Assembly: GCF_900090045.1 (NCBI RefSeq)
Contig: NC_041777.1
Location: 248,001-312,000 of the forward strand
Source of the DNA: Plasmodium malariae
Lineage: Eukaryota; Apicomplexa; Aconoidasida; Haemosporida; Plasmodiidae
Length of the DNA: 64,000 nucleotides
Reading direction: 5' to 3'
A program made the position numbers and the translations under genes. Positions 14,301-27,999 of this stretch are shown piece after piece (within the stretch, counting starts at the first letter, position 1; every line of letters begins with the position of its first letter). Under the pieces are notes generated by a model, which made no database searches, was not told where the DNA came from, and saw only the letters and a program-made list of their open reading frames with translations.

Positions 14301-17300
14301 TACCAAATGAAGACATCGAATTAAACGGAAAGAGTAAAATTAAAGAACAAAAATATAACAATTACTACCATAAAAATTATAATTTAAAAATTTTGAGAAA
14401 TAATGAAATAATGTCGGAAAAGAGTAGAATATCCAAGACACTTTTTTCGTTTGATGAATCTTGTCATAATTCTGAGAACACTAAATCATCATACATTTTG
14501 AACTCAGAAGGAAAAATGGTACAAGCACAGGAAGAATCTCAGTATTATAATAGCAGCAGCAATAACGACGTAGTAATAGTCAACGACATGGTATTGAACA
14601 CTGACGTGGTGCTAAAAAGCAATGTGACATGCATAAATAAGGCAAAATATGGAAATGGAGCTAACTATAAATGGGTAATTATGGAAGACTACGGAAATGG
14701 AAGTAGAAGCGGGAACATGAATGATAACATACTAGGAAGTATAATACAAAACATACGATATTACAGCAGTAAAGTGTTCAATGACGTGCTTATGAATAAC
14801 GATTCCTTTAAAAAAAAAAAATTAAACGAACTAAATTTGTATTTATCAAAATTAAAGGTTAAAAATTATGAAGATTTCTTTTTCAATTTAAATAAATTCT
14901 ATGAAAATTTTCTTATTCTTCTTAATTCAAATTATTTATATAAATATAACTCTTCTATACTGTACAGCATTTGTGTCGTTGCAAAAAATCTCCTCTTTTT
15001 ACTGCACCTAGGGATATACATATTTCATATTATTAAAACATGTATGTATTGTATTGTAAAGCTTATTTTAGTAAAACCAATTTTTATTACCGATAAAGCT
15101 TGGTTCTTCTTACTAAATTTGTATAAATGTCTCTTTGAAAAATTATATGAATATTTTAAGAAGGACTTAAACAATGTACACTCTTACAATAATAAAGTAT
15201 TCCTTGGCATCATGTTATCCTTCATCAACGTTTTTAATGAAACCATTTTAGAATATGCAAAAATGAGGGTCATATCAAGAAATAAAAAGAAGGAAGAATT
15301 TATTGCTTTCCCGCTATATGAATCTTTGAAGCCTTTTTTTTTCGTAAATACATATTATACTGATGATGAAGCTAAAATGGGTAAAGAAAACACATGGACA
15401 AGTGAGAGCAAGTTCAAAGGGAGACACCATCAAATTGAGGAAGACAACAGGGAAGGTACACCACATAAACATATTAGTAAACATGATGAGGTGATCAACG
15501 GTGGAATAAATTACAAAGGAAAAGGCGAAAAGATAGTGGTACAGAGAGAATCTGATGAAGTGGAAGAAGCGGACGCAATGAACTCAGCAAACGCTGAAGA
15601 CAAAACGGAATTCCCCATAGTGCAGTCGAATCATTACAACAAAATAGATGAACTAACAGATACTGTATTTTCAACCAGCACAAAAGATATACATTTATGT
15701 GATGAAAAGAATACGGGAAATGACCACATGTGTACACCTTTCAAAAATTGCACCAAAAAAAAAATGGAGGACGAATTAACGATTACCATGAGAAACAATC
15801 TTCTATGTTGTGTTCATGTACTTATCAAAATATTCTCACACATATATATAAACAACTGGGATAAAATACTATATTATTATAATGAAAGTAAAAAAGAACT
15901 TATTCCAATATTTTTAACAATAGTTATAAAAGATCAGAACCAGAAACTTAGGACTAATTCCATTTTGTGTTTAAAATACTTGTTTGATTGTAAGCAACTG
16001 AAATATTGGTTTTTACTAAAGGGAAGTAACACCAACAGTGATAATAATAATGAAAATACCATTATTAGTGATGAAAACACACACAATGAAGGGGATAATG
16101 TAGAAGCTTCTTTCAATCATAGCAATTGTGGGAACGATTTTTCTCCCAATAACAATTATAATATATGCATGTTGTCAAGTACAAACCGAATAAGCGATAA
16201 TTTATTATCTAATGCAGAACAATCCCTTCTTACTAATAAAGATTTATCCCTACAGAATAATAGTATGATGAAAAATATTAGTAATGCAACTAATGAAAAA
16301 AAGCTATGTACAGGTAAACAGGGCAAGCAGCAAAATACCACAGAAAAGGTGCATAATTCTAGTTTGGTTATGTACGATGTTAATAATACCAGTATGAGCG
16401 TAAATAATTACACAAGTGTGAACATTGAGGTGGAAAATAGGACTCCCGTAAGTTTAGAAAATTACAAAAACAGTAGCAGCATTAGAGATAATAAGAACAG
16501 CATCAGCAGTAGCAACGGAAAACTTTGCAGTGATATGCGTGTGAAGGATAAATATTACGATCGATTAACAAACGCCAATATTAAGAAAACTGCAACAGAA
16601 CAGAGCATTGTGCACATTCTCTCAACATTAACAAAACTAATAACCAATATGTACGTACTAGATAACAAAGGTAACTTCCACACCCCCGCAGACAGACTAA
16701 ACATCTATCGCTTCTTTTTACGAGTTTCTCAGTCCATATTAATACCAAAATATAAAAATTTGCTAGTACAAATATTGAAATTTTTTTTTTTCTATTTATT
16801 AAAATACCTTATCTATTTTAACCATGGAGATGTTTTCCTCTTTTGCGTAAAAAGATTACTACAAAATAATAATAATTTAAAATATGACAAAGGTGAAAGG
16901 AATTATAATAGCTCCATATACTTATCACCACATAACGACGAAATTTCTGATAGAGGGAAGTCAGATTGGAATTTAAATAGCCCAAAACATTTTTATAACA
17001 TTTCGAGCGATAGTTATAATATGCATTTCTTTCAAAATAGACATATAAGTGGTAGACGTAATATCATAGAAAGCATTTACTTTCAAAACGATTATAAGGA
17101 CGAAGACGAACGAATAATTAGCTCATTAAATAATTATATAAACAGTTTTATGGAGGATGAAGAGTATGATGAGTACGATGAATGTGATGAGCACTCTTAT
17201 GAAAAGGATAGCGAGAGAGAAAGAGATAAGGCAGGAGAGGAGCTGCGTAGGGGGAAGCGAACGGATCTGCATACACAGCAACAAACAGAACAACGATCGG

Positions 17301-20300
17301 ATCAGAAGAAAAGAAAAAAGAAAGAAAGAGACGTGGAGGAACCAGAAGAAGAAAATAAAGACACAGATGGTATGAACGGTGCAAATGACAAGAACGCGTG
17401 TGGCGGGGCTAACGAGAATAAAAAGAATAAATCTGAAAATAAAAAAATATCCATAGAAAAAAAACAACTTAATGAAGATAATGAAAGCAAAATAAAGATT
17501 AACATTCATGATAAAGAGGGTAATATAACTGATAATATAATTATGCCGAACGAAAAGGAGAATGGGGAAAAAGTTGGCGTGTTCCATGAGGACAGCAGTG
17601 TGAGTGGTAACTGTGTGAATAGTAATATTATCGATAGTAAGAATGTACTTGACGATGATAGACTTTTACATGAGGATGGAAAAAACGCACGTGAGATATG
17701 TACTGCAAACTGTAGTGTGTTTCATGAAAACAGTAATAAAACGAGTAAAAAGAAGAAGAAGAAAAAAAAAAAAAAAAATGTAGAAAGAAGAAATATGGAA
17801 AATGTAAAGAACACACAAAACAACATGAGAACGATTTGTGCATGTAAAATTGCGCCAAGCAACACATCGAAAAACAAAAAAAGATCTGTAAAAAAAAAAA
17901 GCACAAACTGTATTTCATTTTTGTACAAAAATATAGATAAAATAGATAGAACTCTTCTTTGTAATGATGATTATGATCTATTAATTAGTGTATTATATTC
18001 AAATGAATATTATAAAAGTTCGAAATATATATGCACAATAACAGTTATTGTCAATATATTTTCCGTTTTATTATGTGAATATAATGATGATTTATATTAT
18101 TTTTTATGCACCAATATATACGGAAAATATATAAATCAATCGTTAAATGATAGAAATATTTACTGTAATAACATTTCGAAGAATTACCTGTACAATATAT
18201 CCTTTGCACAGTTAATATATTTTATGTTAATTTTTTTATACAAAATATTTTATCAACCTTGCACACATGTAAAAAACGCTGTAAAAAATGGTGTGAAATC
18301 GTCCTCAAACGCGAATGATACTATTTATTTGAGCAAAAATGAGAGTAAAGATAAGGGGGAAAATGAGATCAAAGATGAGAGAAACAATGGAGTTAGCAGC
18401 ACTGGTATAGTAAATAATAAAATAGAAAGAAACCTGCCCTCTGACATACATATACATAACAAGCCCATCTTAGAAAATATAATGCGAGATCATGAACAAA
18501 ATTATAAATGTGAAAATAGGCACAGCATGAACTCCTATAATGATCTGTACGATAATTATATCACTTCTTATATGCAGCAAGAAAATATTGAACATACCAC
18601 ATTAAGTACGTTTGATAAGAACAATTTAATACCATATGATATTCAAATATTTAAAAATATTTTTTTAGTTTTTCAGAAAACTTTAAAATATTATTTATTT
18701 TGCTATATGCATTGTTGGGAAGATGTAAAGAATTTACTGGAATATTTTCTGCAATCTGAAAACATAAATATAAAAATTATATCAATCAAAATAGTAATTG
18801 ATGTGTTTAGTTTTATTAACACATATTATGATAATAACTGTAATGAATATGAACTACCAATATATAAACAAAAAGATGAATTTAAAAACAGTCAAATTTT
18901 TAATAATAAGTACAACAGTCAAGCGGAATTTCTACAAGGGGAAAATGATGATGAGGACACGCACAACACCTCCTTAAGTACCAAGGGGAAAAACTCCTCC
19001 GTAGAGGGTAAAGCAGATATAGCTATTTCATCAAATGATAAGAGTGAACAAGTTAGCGATGTGTCAAGTTTAAATTCAATGCAAAAAAGTTTATCGAAGC
19101 AAACTAATAATTGTATTGATTATATTTTTTCAAATTCGGAAGAGAGAAACAACTTAGTAGACTACGACATGAACAATGTGAGAAATATTATGCAAGAAAC
19201 GCAGCCTAACATTTACAATTCTACAATTTCACTCAGTGTGAACAACTCTAGACATAATACGCCTATCATGAATCATAGTAGAAGTAACGGAAGGAAAAAA
19301 GGAAGCGATAAGAATGCCCATAACAACAGTTTCAATCCTATGGACGAACAAAGTGTATCCGAGTCAAAACATTCATTTAAAACTATAAAAAGCATGTCAG
19401 ATAGGTTTCTCAAAGTAACCAAAAAGAACAGAAGTGAACAAGAGAAAAATGATATGGATATAAAAAATAACATAACAAAAGAGAAAAAATTTTTGTATCA
19501 TAAATTCAGTGAGTCAAATGAAAGCAGTAAGAAGAAAAAGTTTATGGAACTTGTCGAAAATGATATGATTTATCTGTTTCAAAAGTATATTTTAATACAT
19601 ATTCATAATATAAACAAAATACACGATGATGTAATTAATAAAAGAAGCAAAGTGAAACACATTTTCCTTAACACAATTATCTGCATTTCTCAGTTAAGTT
19701 ATGAAGGTTTTAAAATTTTAAAGGTGGAAGATATTCAAAAGTTAACAAATCTAGTTTCCTCATGTGTTCATAGTATTAAGTGCAATATCATAACTGCACT
19801 AAGTAAATATATTATTAAATACATTTTTATCTTTAATAAAAGATTTATTCAGAATTATGAAAAAAGAATAAATTTATTGCACATGAAGTCTACTAATGTC
19901 TATTACAATAACATCCATGCAACAGCGGCAAATAATGTTCATATAAAAAAAAAAAAAAACTTAAATATTAATTCTTATTGTAATACTGAAAGTGTATTAA
20001 ACAGCCATAATTTTAAATCCATGAATTATGAAATATTCGAAAAAGGGGGCACAAAGGAAAATGCTACAGATGTGTTTACCACTACTTCTTTTTCATCAAA
20101 TTGTAAATATAATAGTGGAAGCAACACTAGGAGCACTAATAAAAAGAAGCTTAACACGACTGACGAATATATAAATAGTAAAACTTATTCCAGTTCGACT
20201 CAACCCAACATAAAATACGACAAAAAGGAATATACAAAAAGACGTACTTACTTGGATAATACTTCAATATATCACGATCCCCAAGAATTACCACGTTACG

Positions 20301-23300
20301 ACAAAAATTATGATACTGAAAAAAGAGAAATTAATCTGATTAATTCAGCAGTGCGCAATTCGGAATCTACCACGAGTAATGTTAATCATAGCGGTAGCAA
20401 TAGTAATGGTAGTAGTAATGGCAGTAGTAATGGCAATAGTAATGGCAGTAGTAATAGCAGTAGTAATAACAATTGCAATCGCAATAACCGTAGCACAGAG
20501 TTTAAAATAAAATTTAACCTTTCCATTACGGATCCACACATAACGCAAGTACCCGTGCAAGATAATGGGGAAAATATAATACAAGATGAGCTTGCATCTT
20601 ACAAAAGTTTTCATTTTAGGGGATTCCCTTTTGTAGGGAAAAAGATAACAGAAAGTAATCATCAAATAGTGATATATAAAGAGAAAAGAGAACTACTAAA
20701 CCGTTCTGTACTTGCACAAAACAAAAACAACCCTAGATATAATTCCATGTGCATTGACCATTGCACAAACCATAAACAGGAGGAAAGCACCAATAATGGA
20801 AATTGCACTACTACACAAAACGGAGTTGAACTCATTAATTTGAAGTGTGAAAAAACTTCTTTGTTTCAAGACAGTAATGATGATGAAAGCAATACCAACT
20901 TCAACTTGAAGTGTTTAAAAAAAATGGCAACTAACACGAGAAATGTTAATAGAGAGAGTGTTAATAATAAAGAGCGGATAGTAAGTAGACCAAAAAAAGG
21001 CAAAAATGAAGGAGCGGCAGAAGGAGAAGTAGTAATAAAAGACGAAGCGGTATTAGTTAACGAAGCGGTATTAGTTGACGAAGCGGTAGTAGTAGACGAA
21101 GCGGTAGTAGTAGACGAAGCGGTAGTAGTAGACGAAGCGGTAGTAGTAGACGAAGTAGTAGTAGAGAAAGTCGGCAGTAGTAGACAAATCGGCAGTAGTA
21201 GACAAATCGGCAGTAGTAGACAAATCGGCAGTAGTAGACAAATCGGCAGTAGAAGACGAATCGGCAGTTGTAGACGAAACGGCAGTAGTAGACGAAACGG
21301 AGAACAGGAGAGAAAAAAGAAGCTACAGTAAGAATACCAATAATTGTAACAAAAATATTTTTTTTTGTAATTCCATTTACAAGTCCCCTAATTCAGAAGA
21401 TGAAAGAGCGTCGTCCACGCAACCAATCAACTTCAACGTATGTGAAAAAGAAATGAACAACCTGAATGTAAAGAATGATGAAGAGATAGAAAAACATTAT
21501 TTGAATAAAGTTTTTTCAATTAAAAACATAGATGAAAAGGATAAATGGAATGAGGATGTGTACAAATTAGAAAAGCAGAAGAATGAAAAGAAGTTATTTG
21601 AGTTATATTACATATACATTTATATAATTATTCATATAATTAAATTTTATAACGATTCTTTTGTAGATTTAAAATATTATACGTATAATTGTATATGTGA
21701 AATTGCCAGTTCTTATATTCCTTTTTATTTCACCCAAAATAATATTAAAACATTTTCCTACTATAGTAATTATAATAGTGAGGAAAACAAAAACATAAAC
21801 AATTTTATCGATTTTATAAATGATATTCATTTATCTATAGATATGAATGACTTCAATTTATGTCACATGAGCAAGAACAAAAGTAATGAGCTAAATATGA
21901 AATGTTCCAAAAATTGTGTTCATTGTAGATATGTTATTGATACAGATGATTTTACATACACAGAAGCTGATAGCTACTTAAATAGTATAACAAATATAGA
22001 TAAGACTAAAAACAAATGCGCTGTCTCAACAAAGCTTAGCAGCAATAATAATTATAATAATAGTACAACTGCTGATAGTAATTATAATGGCAATACCGCT
22101 GCAAGCGGTAGTAACAGCAGTAGCTTCTGCAAAAGGTACGACACTAAAGTTAACCAAGCACAAAGTAATGAAAGTCATGAATGTTATCCAGTGAGTACCT
22201 TAACGAGCAGCCCCTCCAACATGCACAATATGTTTATGAACAATGTATATATAATATCATACATTGAGTATATTTATATATTATTATTAATTGTAAGAGA
22301 AAACAAAAGTGTAGAAAAAGATAGAGCTGTTTGTTGTATTATTAGATATGTAGGATTTATATGTAAAAATGTGAATTTCTTCCTATTCAATTATATTAAT
22401 TTATTGCCGTCCACATTTCTTGTTAAATATTTTATTTATTTGAACAATATAATAAAAAGAAAAGGTCTGATTGACATCTTCACGTCTGATACGCATGATG
22501 TGGAAAACACCGAGGGGCAGGGAAAGCATGAGGAGTTACCAAAAAATGCTAGGAGTGGGAGCGATGGAAGCAGAGGATATGAAAGCAAGAGTGACGTAAG
22601 TTGGAACGACGTAAACAGAAATGAAGTAATCGGGAACGACATAAACAGGAACGAAGTAATAGGGAAAGACATAAACAGGAACGAAGTAAACAGGAACGAT
22701 GGGACTGGGAGCACGAAGGGGGAACAACTATCTGCCAAAGAACAGGGTACACAAAAGGGAGTCGACAGTGAGGGTAAGAAAACGTCCTCTTTTTTCCGCA
22801 TGAATGAAAATAAAAAACTACATCGGAAAAGTTCATACATGTCAAGATGTGAAAACAGAATAAATGAGAGAGCAGAAAATAAAAAAGGGGATAGTTTAAA
22901 ATTTTATCGCTTATTTTTAAATGTATATATAAAATATGAATACGAATTTGATGACTGTTTTTTTTCATTTAACAAAAATTTCGAAGAAAAAAATAATACG
23001 GAAAAGGTTACAAAGGATTGGACTAATAAATATACGAAAGATTATCCATTAAATGAAAAATCTAAACCAAGTAAAGGAATAATAAAGAATAAAAACATTG
23101 GAGATACGAAAGTAAAACATACCGTTTTACATAATTTTAATGATAATTGTTTTGAAAGATATTCTGATAAAAAAGATAATAGTATCTGTGATGACTCAAT
23201 AATAATAGAAATAAAAGACATATTTAATTCAAACATAAGTAAGAATTATTTTAAATATAACCCGAATAATGTAGACGCAAAAATTATATTATATTTGCTA

Positions 23301-24272
23301 TCCATAGTAAAGGATCATATAAAGAATAAAATAACGTGGAATGTCCTTTATGCGTTTAAATTGATATATAACAATTATTCCTTCTTTTTTGCACATAATT
23401 TTGCAGATTTACATTATAAAATACTAGATAATTTAATTTACACATTAAGATATACAAATGTTTATAAAATTAAAATTTTGTCCTCTTTGGCTTTAATACA
23501 TATCCCTCTGTATTATAATATTAATAAAAACAAGCTGAAAGAATTATGGGAAACAATAGTATCAAATATTTCTGTTTTTGATGAAATTTATATTGATGAT
23601 AAATCAAATATAAATCAGTTTGTATACTTCTATGATAAATCCTTAAATTTTGTAACAATAAGCAAAAAAACGGAATATAAATATAAGTGTACCTTAAGAG
23701 TTAATATATGCGAACTGTTATATATATGTATATACAGGTCATACATTCATGCGAATATTAACACTGATATTGAAATTAATAACAAAAGAATAAACTGTTA
23801 TGAGGTTTTTAAAAAATATACACACATTTTTAATATTAACAATGATATACATATATACAACTTAACGCATATTTTTAATAACCATGTAACTTACTACTCC
23901 TTTTACAATAAAAAGAGCGATGAAAACAGTGGCATGAATAACAACAGTAGTAACAACAATCCGGCGCATACAAAGCATGAAGAAAAATATATACCGCAGG
24001 CAAATACTTATGATCCATGTAGTAGTGATATATCGAATAAGAAAGAAGAGGAAAAATTATGCCTTGATGATATTTTTAAACTTCAATTATTTTTGAACAA
24101 CCATTTTGATAAATATCATTATGTGTACCAAAATTTATTAGGAACTAGCCAAAACCCTATTTTCCTAACCCTATTTTTAAAACTTCACTGTGAGATAAAA
24201 TCATCTTTAAAAAGATTTATTGATCCAGGAGTGCAGAGAAGACAGGAAAACCAAACACACTTGAAAAATTAA
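11318..24272 (+). CDS. giant HEAT-repeat protein, HEATR6-like (frame broken once)
   Basis: About 4,300 codons in two frames: 11318 to a stop at 21331, then a second frame that is open from 21163 to 24272. The two overlap in a coding minisatellite where one extra base at 21170 shifts the frame. Long Asn/Asp/Ser-rich low-complexity segments separate helical blocks (first-frame residues about 1168-1330, 1488-1560, 1760-1850, 2211-2260, 2441-2505, 2741-2860) that look like HEAT/armadillo repeats. Near the C-terminus (about 23280-23520) 'KITWNVLYAF' and 'YKIKILSSLALIHIP' mirror the 'KVRWNxCYAx' and 'FKVRIxSAAALSxP' segments of human HEATR6. A later 'YKYKCTLRVNICELL' (about 23665-23715) resembles its 'FKYCVSLRTQICQAL'. 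Synteny matches PF3D7_0404600, a conserved protein of unknown function. Hydrophobic helices could be miscalled as membrane spans. The function of HEATR6 is poorly known, so I infer only a scaffold-type repeat protein. The start at 11318 gives a conventional N-terminus. Confidence 0.75.
13195..13350 (+). repeat. 15-bp coding repeat (G-E/A-S-V-R)
   Basis: About ten copies of 'ggtgaaagtgtaagg' or 'ggtgcaagtgtaagg' in the N-terminal low-complexity part of the HEATR6-like gene, encoding alternating GESVR and GASVR pentapeptides. The unit is a multiple of three, so copy-number change keeps the frame. Confidence 0.9.
13698..13785 (+). repeat. 9-bp coding repeat (Cys-Ala-Asn triplets)
   Basis: Degenerate 9-bp units like 'tgtgctaat' encode C-A-N or Y-A-N triplets, placing Cys or Tyr at about every third residue over some 28 residues of the HEATR6-like protein (about residue 793 onward). 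Nothing else in this Asn-rich segment is cysteine-rich. Confidence 0.8.
20394..20480 (+). repeat. Ser/Gly/Asn trinucleotide-type coding repeat
   Basis: Tandem 'ggtagtaat', 'ggcagtagt' and 'aatagcagt' units encode a run of Gly, Ser and Asn residues in a linker of the HEATR6-like protein. Confidence 0.85.
21030..21300 (+). repeat. 18-bp coding minisatellite containing a frame break
   Basis: The first block has about six 18-bp units encoding V-V-V-D-E-A. The second block has about seven 18-bp units encoding S-A-V-V-D-K/E in a frame shifted by one. At the junction the sequence reads 'gagaaagtcggcag', whereas the following copies read 'gacaaatcggcag': one extra g at 21170. After it the original frame gives G-S-S-R-Q-I repeats and stops at 21331, while the shifted frame continues to 24272. 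Confidence 0.9.
22600..22700 (+). repeat. short coding repeat (N-R-N-E-V-I/N)
   Basis: Tandem units such as 'aacaggaacgaagtaat' in the second segment of the HEATR6-like gene encode repeated NRNEV and DINRNEV motifs. Minus-strand frames across it are shadows. Confidence 0.75.
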
Positions 24273-25046
24273 AAAAATTAGAAAAGTCAAAAAAGTAAAA
24301 ATAGCTCTGGAAAGGTTCGATTGGTTTCGCGTGCCTTTTTAACCAGGGTAAGGGAAACAGAATATCGGGAAAATCGCACATTTGTATGCATATAATATAT
24401 ATATATATATATACACATGTGTATCAGTATATGTATACACCACTTAGCACCGTTAACATGCTGACACACCGATGTGACAATGCACGGCATGCCTTTTTAT
24501 AAATTTTTTATTTTGCGTTGAATAATTTGTTTACACGTACGAGACTTCCTTTTTTAAAGGATTAAAATGTGTACTTATGTTTGTGCACATTTCATAAGTT
24601 TTATGCATATTAGTACACTTATAATACAAACATGATAACAGTGTATTTTAGTAAATTTTTTCTGAATGAGTATAAAGCATCAATTTTTTTTTTTTTTTTT
24701 TTTTTAAATAGCTAAATTGAAATTATAAAAAGGTAAATGAAAAAAAATGCATATTTTAAAAACGTCACAAATCATGTACAATGAAGCCTTTAATTATTTT
24801 TTTTTAAAGAATTATAAAAAAGAAATATATATTTAAATATATATGTATACATATGTGTGAATAATTTTTTTTTTTGAAACCGAAAAGGTATGAAAACTCC
24901 ATTATTTAAAATTATTTAATTCCGTAACAGTACATGAAATATGTAATTAATAAAACCTGCCTTTAATTAAAAACGAAAGCGATAATTTCTTACACACATC
25001 AGTACTTTTTCATTTTTTTTTTTTTTATTTTCCCTTCCACCCTGTT
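24273..25046. other. convergent intergenic region (HEATR6-like / DPAP3)
   Basis: The 3' ends of both neighbours face this 774-bp gap. It contains a (TA)n stretch near 24390-24415, a poly-T tract near 24680-24705 and AT-rich UTR-like sequence. No gene is seen. Confidence 0.7.
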
Positions 25047-27999
25047 TCACCTTTGTCTAATAAACAAATTAACGTCACATGCTAAAAGGTACGACTTTAT
25101 TCGTAAATAATTTTCACCCCGTAATATGTAGAAGTAACCTTCATTTCCCCATTCTGTTCCCCAACTGTTCAAAATTTTCCAGTATTTCACGACTTTATTA
25201 TTATTTTTCTTATTTTCCTCCAAATGGTTGTAAATATGATCATCGTAGGAATTCTTTTTTTTGGATTTTTTTTTTTTTTTTAACAAATTCTCTACATTAT
25301 CTTCCCCCCAACCTACTACAACAACAGCATGATCAACTTTATTCCATATATACGCATTAGATTTTTCCCCATCAGACATTTTTATAAATTTACCCTCTAA
25401 AATCCCTTTTTTGTACGCTGAAAAATTATTTGGTGGCTCAATTGCTGCTGCTACAGGCCCATTGTGATACAGATATTTTTTCAAGTCCTCTTCATCTTTT
25501 ATATCTAAATACTCAAATTTTGTTACTTTAACCTTTGCATCACAACTGTTCAATTGAGATGCGTCCAATATATTCTTTTCGTAAGATATGTGATCGGTTA
25601 GCACGTAGTTCTGACTTAGTTCCTCGTCTCCACTGTCGTCGTTACCACTATTGCCACGAATGGCATTATGCCTGCCTCTATTACGATGCAGTTTAATATT
25701 GTTGTTTATCCGTCCCTCTATTTTAAGGTCCGTTGGTAAAAATGTTCCCTCTTTTATACTTTTGCTAGTAGCTCTTTTGTCCCCATTTCCAATAGAGGTT
25801 GCTTCTTTTTGGTGCAAAAAGTTTTTAAAGGTATCAAATCGATCGCAGAGTGCATTATTATTTTCGTCCTCAATCATGCGTAAATGTATGTATTTTTTAA
25901 AACATTTATTTGTAAATAAAAAATTTTCATATGCATATTTTAAAGACAGGTATATGTAACCACCATTACATCCTTGATTGAAAAAATCACATTCTACTAA
26001 TTGCTGATTACTGAAGGACAGATGATCGATGTTTTTTATATAGTGATATTTGATCCTTATTCTACTATTAATAATTAAAGCAGTTGAATTGGCATAGCAT
26101 GAACCACAATCTTTTTGATCTATTGCATCGTCAACAATTTTAATGTAAGTACCTTCTAATCTATTTTTTACATCTTCTTCGTTTGTCCAATCGAAATTTG
26201 TTAAGGTAATGTCTTTATTATAATACATATTGAATAAGCTATCATCCTTGTGTTTTTTATTTGTACTCTTTGTTGAAGTATCTATATTAGAATGAATATC
26301 ATTTTTGTATTGTGTGTGAGGCTTTATGAATGCCTGTTCATGTCTTTCCCATCCCCCCTTCTCGTCTTCTCTCTTATAATCTTCTTTGTCTGACTCTTTA
26401 TATTTCCTTTTATGTACATCTTCATTTTCTATATTATTCCCCTTTTCGTTTTCACTTTCCGTCTCTTGTAATTTCATACTTTCATAATTCTGGTTGTGTT
26501 CAGCTGCATCAATTACTAGTGGAGATACCATGTGGACAGGTATTTTGTTTGTGGGCATGTCAGAGGTGGCATTTAATTTTTTTCCATACCAACAATATCT
26601 CTTCATTGTTAAAAGGTTAAAATCGATGAAATTGTCATTATAGTAATCAACTGATTCTTCAAATTCTCCTTCCCCCTTTTCTCCTACTATATCTTTTCCA
26701 TTTGATAGAGGAGCACTATTACCAAAGTCCTGCTTATTATCTTTATCGAATAACTTGTATTTTGACGGTAAAAAATTATTTTTTTTTCTGTTTAATTCAT
26801 ATAAATTATTTCGATCTATTACACTCTGATTTTTTTTTTTTTTTTTTTCTAAGAAACTTCTTCCTCTTGTTTCATCGCGCTTTCTAACGTTTTCATGTTT
26901 ATTTTGTTCTGTACCATTACTCATCCGGGATGAGGGAAACTCTTCCCCTGTACTTGTATCTAGGTTGTTATTGTGATTATCAGAAAAATAGTGGTCTTCA
27001 CTATTACCATCATCATTAATGATGTTAGGGTAATTACCATTATTATAACTACTAGAATTATTAGCACTATTATAAGTAATAGTGTTATTAGCAATATTTC
27101 CTTCTTTCCTATTTTTATCCTTCAAGAGGTACACATTTACCATACCCATAATCAAGTTATTGCAATAACTGTAAGATAAATCATCTTTCTTTTTAAATTT
27201 AAAAAAAGAAAAATAAATTTCTTTTTCTCCCTTTTCTTTATACACTTCCATATATAAACCTTCATCATATATTATCCTCCAGTAACCTCTATATAAAGGA
27301 TTAACTTGGTCATTTTCAAGTATATTTATCGTCCGATCTTTGTTGAAAACAACGATTTCCCTTTTTATCTCCTCGAATCGTTCTTTTACATTCTCAGGGT
27401 CCAGTGACTCTGTAAAAAAAATGAGTCACAGGATATTATGATATGAGATTAAGTTAAGAAGGAAAAAGCAGAAAACTGTAAAGCAGTAAAATAAAGAAAA
27501 TACATATACATAACACATGCAACAAAATTTGCCATAGGGAAATGCTTGCATCAAGGGGAAGATGACGGCACATGTGTATGTAAAATATCATCATGTATGC
27601 AGAAGAACTAAAGCTAAACTACGTAGAACGTGAAATTGCAAAAATGGTAAAAACAAAATATGAACAAGGTAAATGGGAGAAAAATACACTTGAACTAAAT
27701 GGTAGGTGATAGAAAAATCTTATTCACATAAAACGATATAAATATATTACACCATGGTAATCGGGATGGTCGGGTCTTCTATACCCGCATTTATAATCAT
27801 AGATCTGTTCATTCTCATCATTATTCAACTTATTTCCTCCTTTTTCATATTGTGACTGTTCTTTTTTCAAATTCTTTCTTTTTAATAAACCCAAGTTAAT
27901 TTCCCATTTTCCCTCTACATGTCTACTTAAACAGTGAACAGGTATATCACATTTTACATAATTCAAAAAAATCAAAAAAAACGCAATACATAAAATCAT
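25047..27999 (-). CDS. DPAP3: dipeptidyl aminopeptidase 3 (cathepsin C-like cysteine protease)
   Basis: Two exons, 27753-27999 and 25047-27409, spliced in phase 1 at CATG|gtgtaa ... ttacag|AGTC, give 869 residues. Exon 1 carries a signal peptide (about 1-17) and the start of a cathepsin C exclusion domain (CDIPVHCL; a CGYRRP motif near the junction). The papain-fold catalytic domain has the oxyanion Gln (about 514), catalytic Cys in 'CGSCYA' (about 520), His in 'VDHAVVVVGWG' (about 776) and Asn in 'ILNSWGTEWG' (about 830), so the triad is intact. DPAPs remove N-terminal dipeptides. P. falciparum DPAP3 is an apical-organelle enzyme important for red-cell invasion. Compared with mammalian cathepsin C, a long low-complexity insert lies between the exclusion domain and the catalytic Cys, and another between Cys and His. 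Length is close to the P. falciparum protein (about 940). Synteny supports DPAP3 over DPAP1/2. Confidence 0.92.
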
